Below, one piece after another: positions 63,322 to 64,000 of a stretch of DNA of 64,000 nt. Numbering within the stretch: position 1 is the first letter of the stretch; each line of letters begins with the position of its first letter. The DNA lies in assembly GCF_000876015.1 (NCBI RefSeq), contig NZ_BBQM01000012.1, positions 558,001-622,000 of the forward strand, in the 5' to 3' direction. This stretch comes from Cupriavidus basilensis (GTDB lineage: Bacteria; Pseudomonadota; Gammaproteobacteria; Burkholderiales; Burkholderiaceae). Position numbers and translations under genes: made by a program. The notes under the pieces were generated by a model that was not told the origin of the DNA, searched no databases, and saw only the letters and a list, made by a program, of their open reading frames with translations.

Positions 63322-64000
63322 TCAGCGCTTGCCGCGCGCCTTGCCCGGCCGCCGCGGCGCCGGCTGCGCGTCCTCGCGGATCATCTCGATCAGCGCGCGC
63401 AGCCCCGCCGGCACGTGGCGGCGGCCCGGGTAGTACAGGCTGAGCCCGTCGAACGGCGGTGTCCAGTCTTCCAGCACGCGCACCAGCGTGCCGGCGGCGA
63501 GGTCCGCCGCCACGCTCCACTCGGTGAGATAGGTCAGGCCCATGCCGTCGCGCGCCGCGTCGAGCATCAGGTAAGGATCGTCCAGCGTGAGCTCGCCCTG
63601 CACGTCCACGCTGAGCGCTTCGCCGTGGCGCGAGAATTCCCAGCGGTAGAGCGTGCCGCTCGGCAGGCGCGTGCGGATGCAGCGGTGCGCGAGCAGGTCG
63701 GCCGGCGCGCGCGGCGGCGGGTTGGCGGCGAAGTACGCCGGGCTGCCGACCACGGCGAAGCGTTGCGGCCGCCCCAGCGGCACCGCCACCATGTCCAGCG
63801 GCACGCTTTCGGCCAGCCGGATGCCGGCGTCGAAGCCGGCCACCACGATGTCGATCAGGCGCCCTTCGGTGACGATGTCCAGCCGCATCTCGGGATAGCG
63901 CCGCAGGAACGCCAGGAACAGCGGCATCGCCTGCCGCGCGGCGCCCGACGAGGTATTGATGCGCAGCGTGCCGGAGGGCGTGTCGCGGTGGCTGCCGGCC
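63322..64000 (-). CDS. LysR family regulator (C-terminal part, cut by right edge)
   Basis: The frame is open through base 64000. It shows the effector-binding domain of a LysR protein: GTLRINTSSGAARQAM, LDIVTEGRLIDIVVAGFDAGIRLAES, RFAVVGSPAYFAANP, GLTYLTEWSVAADLAAGTLV and the final PGRRHVPAGLRALIEMIRED. The helix-turn-helix lies outside the window. It is convergent with the mutase gene, so it is unlikely to be its direct neighbour regulator by divergent promoter. Confidence 0.9.
   Translation of the reverse strand, partial: AGSHRDTPSGTLRINTSSGAARQAMPLFLAFLRRYPEMRLDIVTEGRLIDIVVAGFDAGIRLAESVPLDMVAVPLGRPQRFAVVGSPAYFAANPPPRAPADLLAHRCIRTRLPSGTLYRWEFSRHGEALSVDVQGELTLDDPYLMLDAARDGMGLTYLTEWSVAADLAAGTLVRVLEDWTPPFDGLSLYYPGRRHVPAGLRALIEMIREDAQPAPRRPGKARGKR

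Overview
The window is GC-rich bacterial DNA that looks like a Burkholderiaceae chromosome, most probably Cupriavidus or a close relative. The reasons are the codon use, a Bug-type periplasmic binding protein, hydantoinase/oxoprolinase genes with a Dpp-type transporter, a PolB polymerase and a complete nitrilase (Nit1C-type) cluster. The genus is an inference from gene content, not from a marker gene. No rRNA or tRNA genes and no CRISPR array were seen.

Layout. (1) 1-10738: a tailless, membrane-containing corticovirus-like (PM2-like) prophage, cut by the left window edge. Almost all its genes run leftward in one tightly overlapping operon: a superfamily I HUH replication protein, an FtsK/HerA-type packaging ATPase, a small candidate double-jelly-roll capsid protein, a lambda-R-like lytic transglycosylase with a membrane anchor, and many tiny membrane proteins. 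A single rightward repressor gene sits beside a divergent promoter/operator region. The right end carries a half-canonical dif site (XerD arm TTATGTTAAAT) and no integrase is visible, so XerCD-mediated integration at the replication terminus is likely. (2) About 10.74-23.4 kb: a less GC-rich accessory region with a giant KAP P-loop NTPase (frameshifted), a PadR/sugar-transferase-like pair, a large tyrosine recombinase (frameshifted), a RelA/SpoT-domain protein with a coiled-coil tail, a Schlafen/AlbA_2 protein and a ribbon-helix-helix protein. This resembles a decaying defence or mobile island.

(3) 23.5-38.1 kb: an amide/lactam uptake and hydrolysis locus: SBP, amidase, HyuA, two HyuB paralogues and a second SBP on the plus strand, converging on a DppDF-DppC-DppB importer on the minus strand. 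(4) 38.4-45 kb: spermidine-synthase-like methyltransferase fold protein, RHH regulator, MarR with a divergent MATE pump, 2-hydroxyacid dehydrogenase with a Bug binding protein, a decayed molybdopterin oxidase and an atypical SDR. (5) 45.3-50.3 kb: a MarR-controlled tripartite EmrAB-type efflux operon with the same 12-bp dyad placed three times. (6) 50.3-54.2 kb: DNA polymerase II and a MocR regulator. (7) 54.6-61 kb: the seven-gene MSMEG_0572-0569/Sll0783-0788 nitrilase cluster (Nit1C type, linked in other bacteria to nitrogen starvation and cyanide assimilation). It is followed without a gap by a Pnap_2097/LnmK-like hotdog protein and a B12-dependent acyl-CoA mutase, then a LysR gene cut by the right edge.

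The two most unusual pieces are the dif-associated corticovirus-like prophage and the extension of the nitrilase cluster by an LnmK-like/mutase pair that could make and use methylmalonyl-CoA. Functions come from motif recognition by eye. No database search was run.
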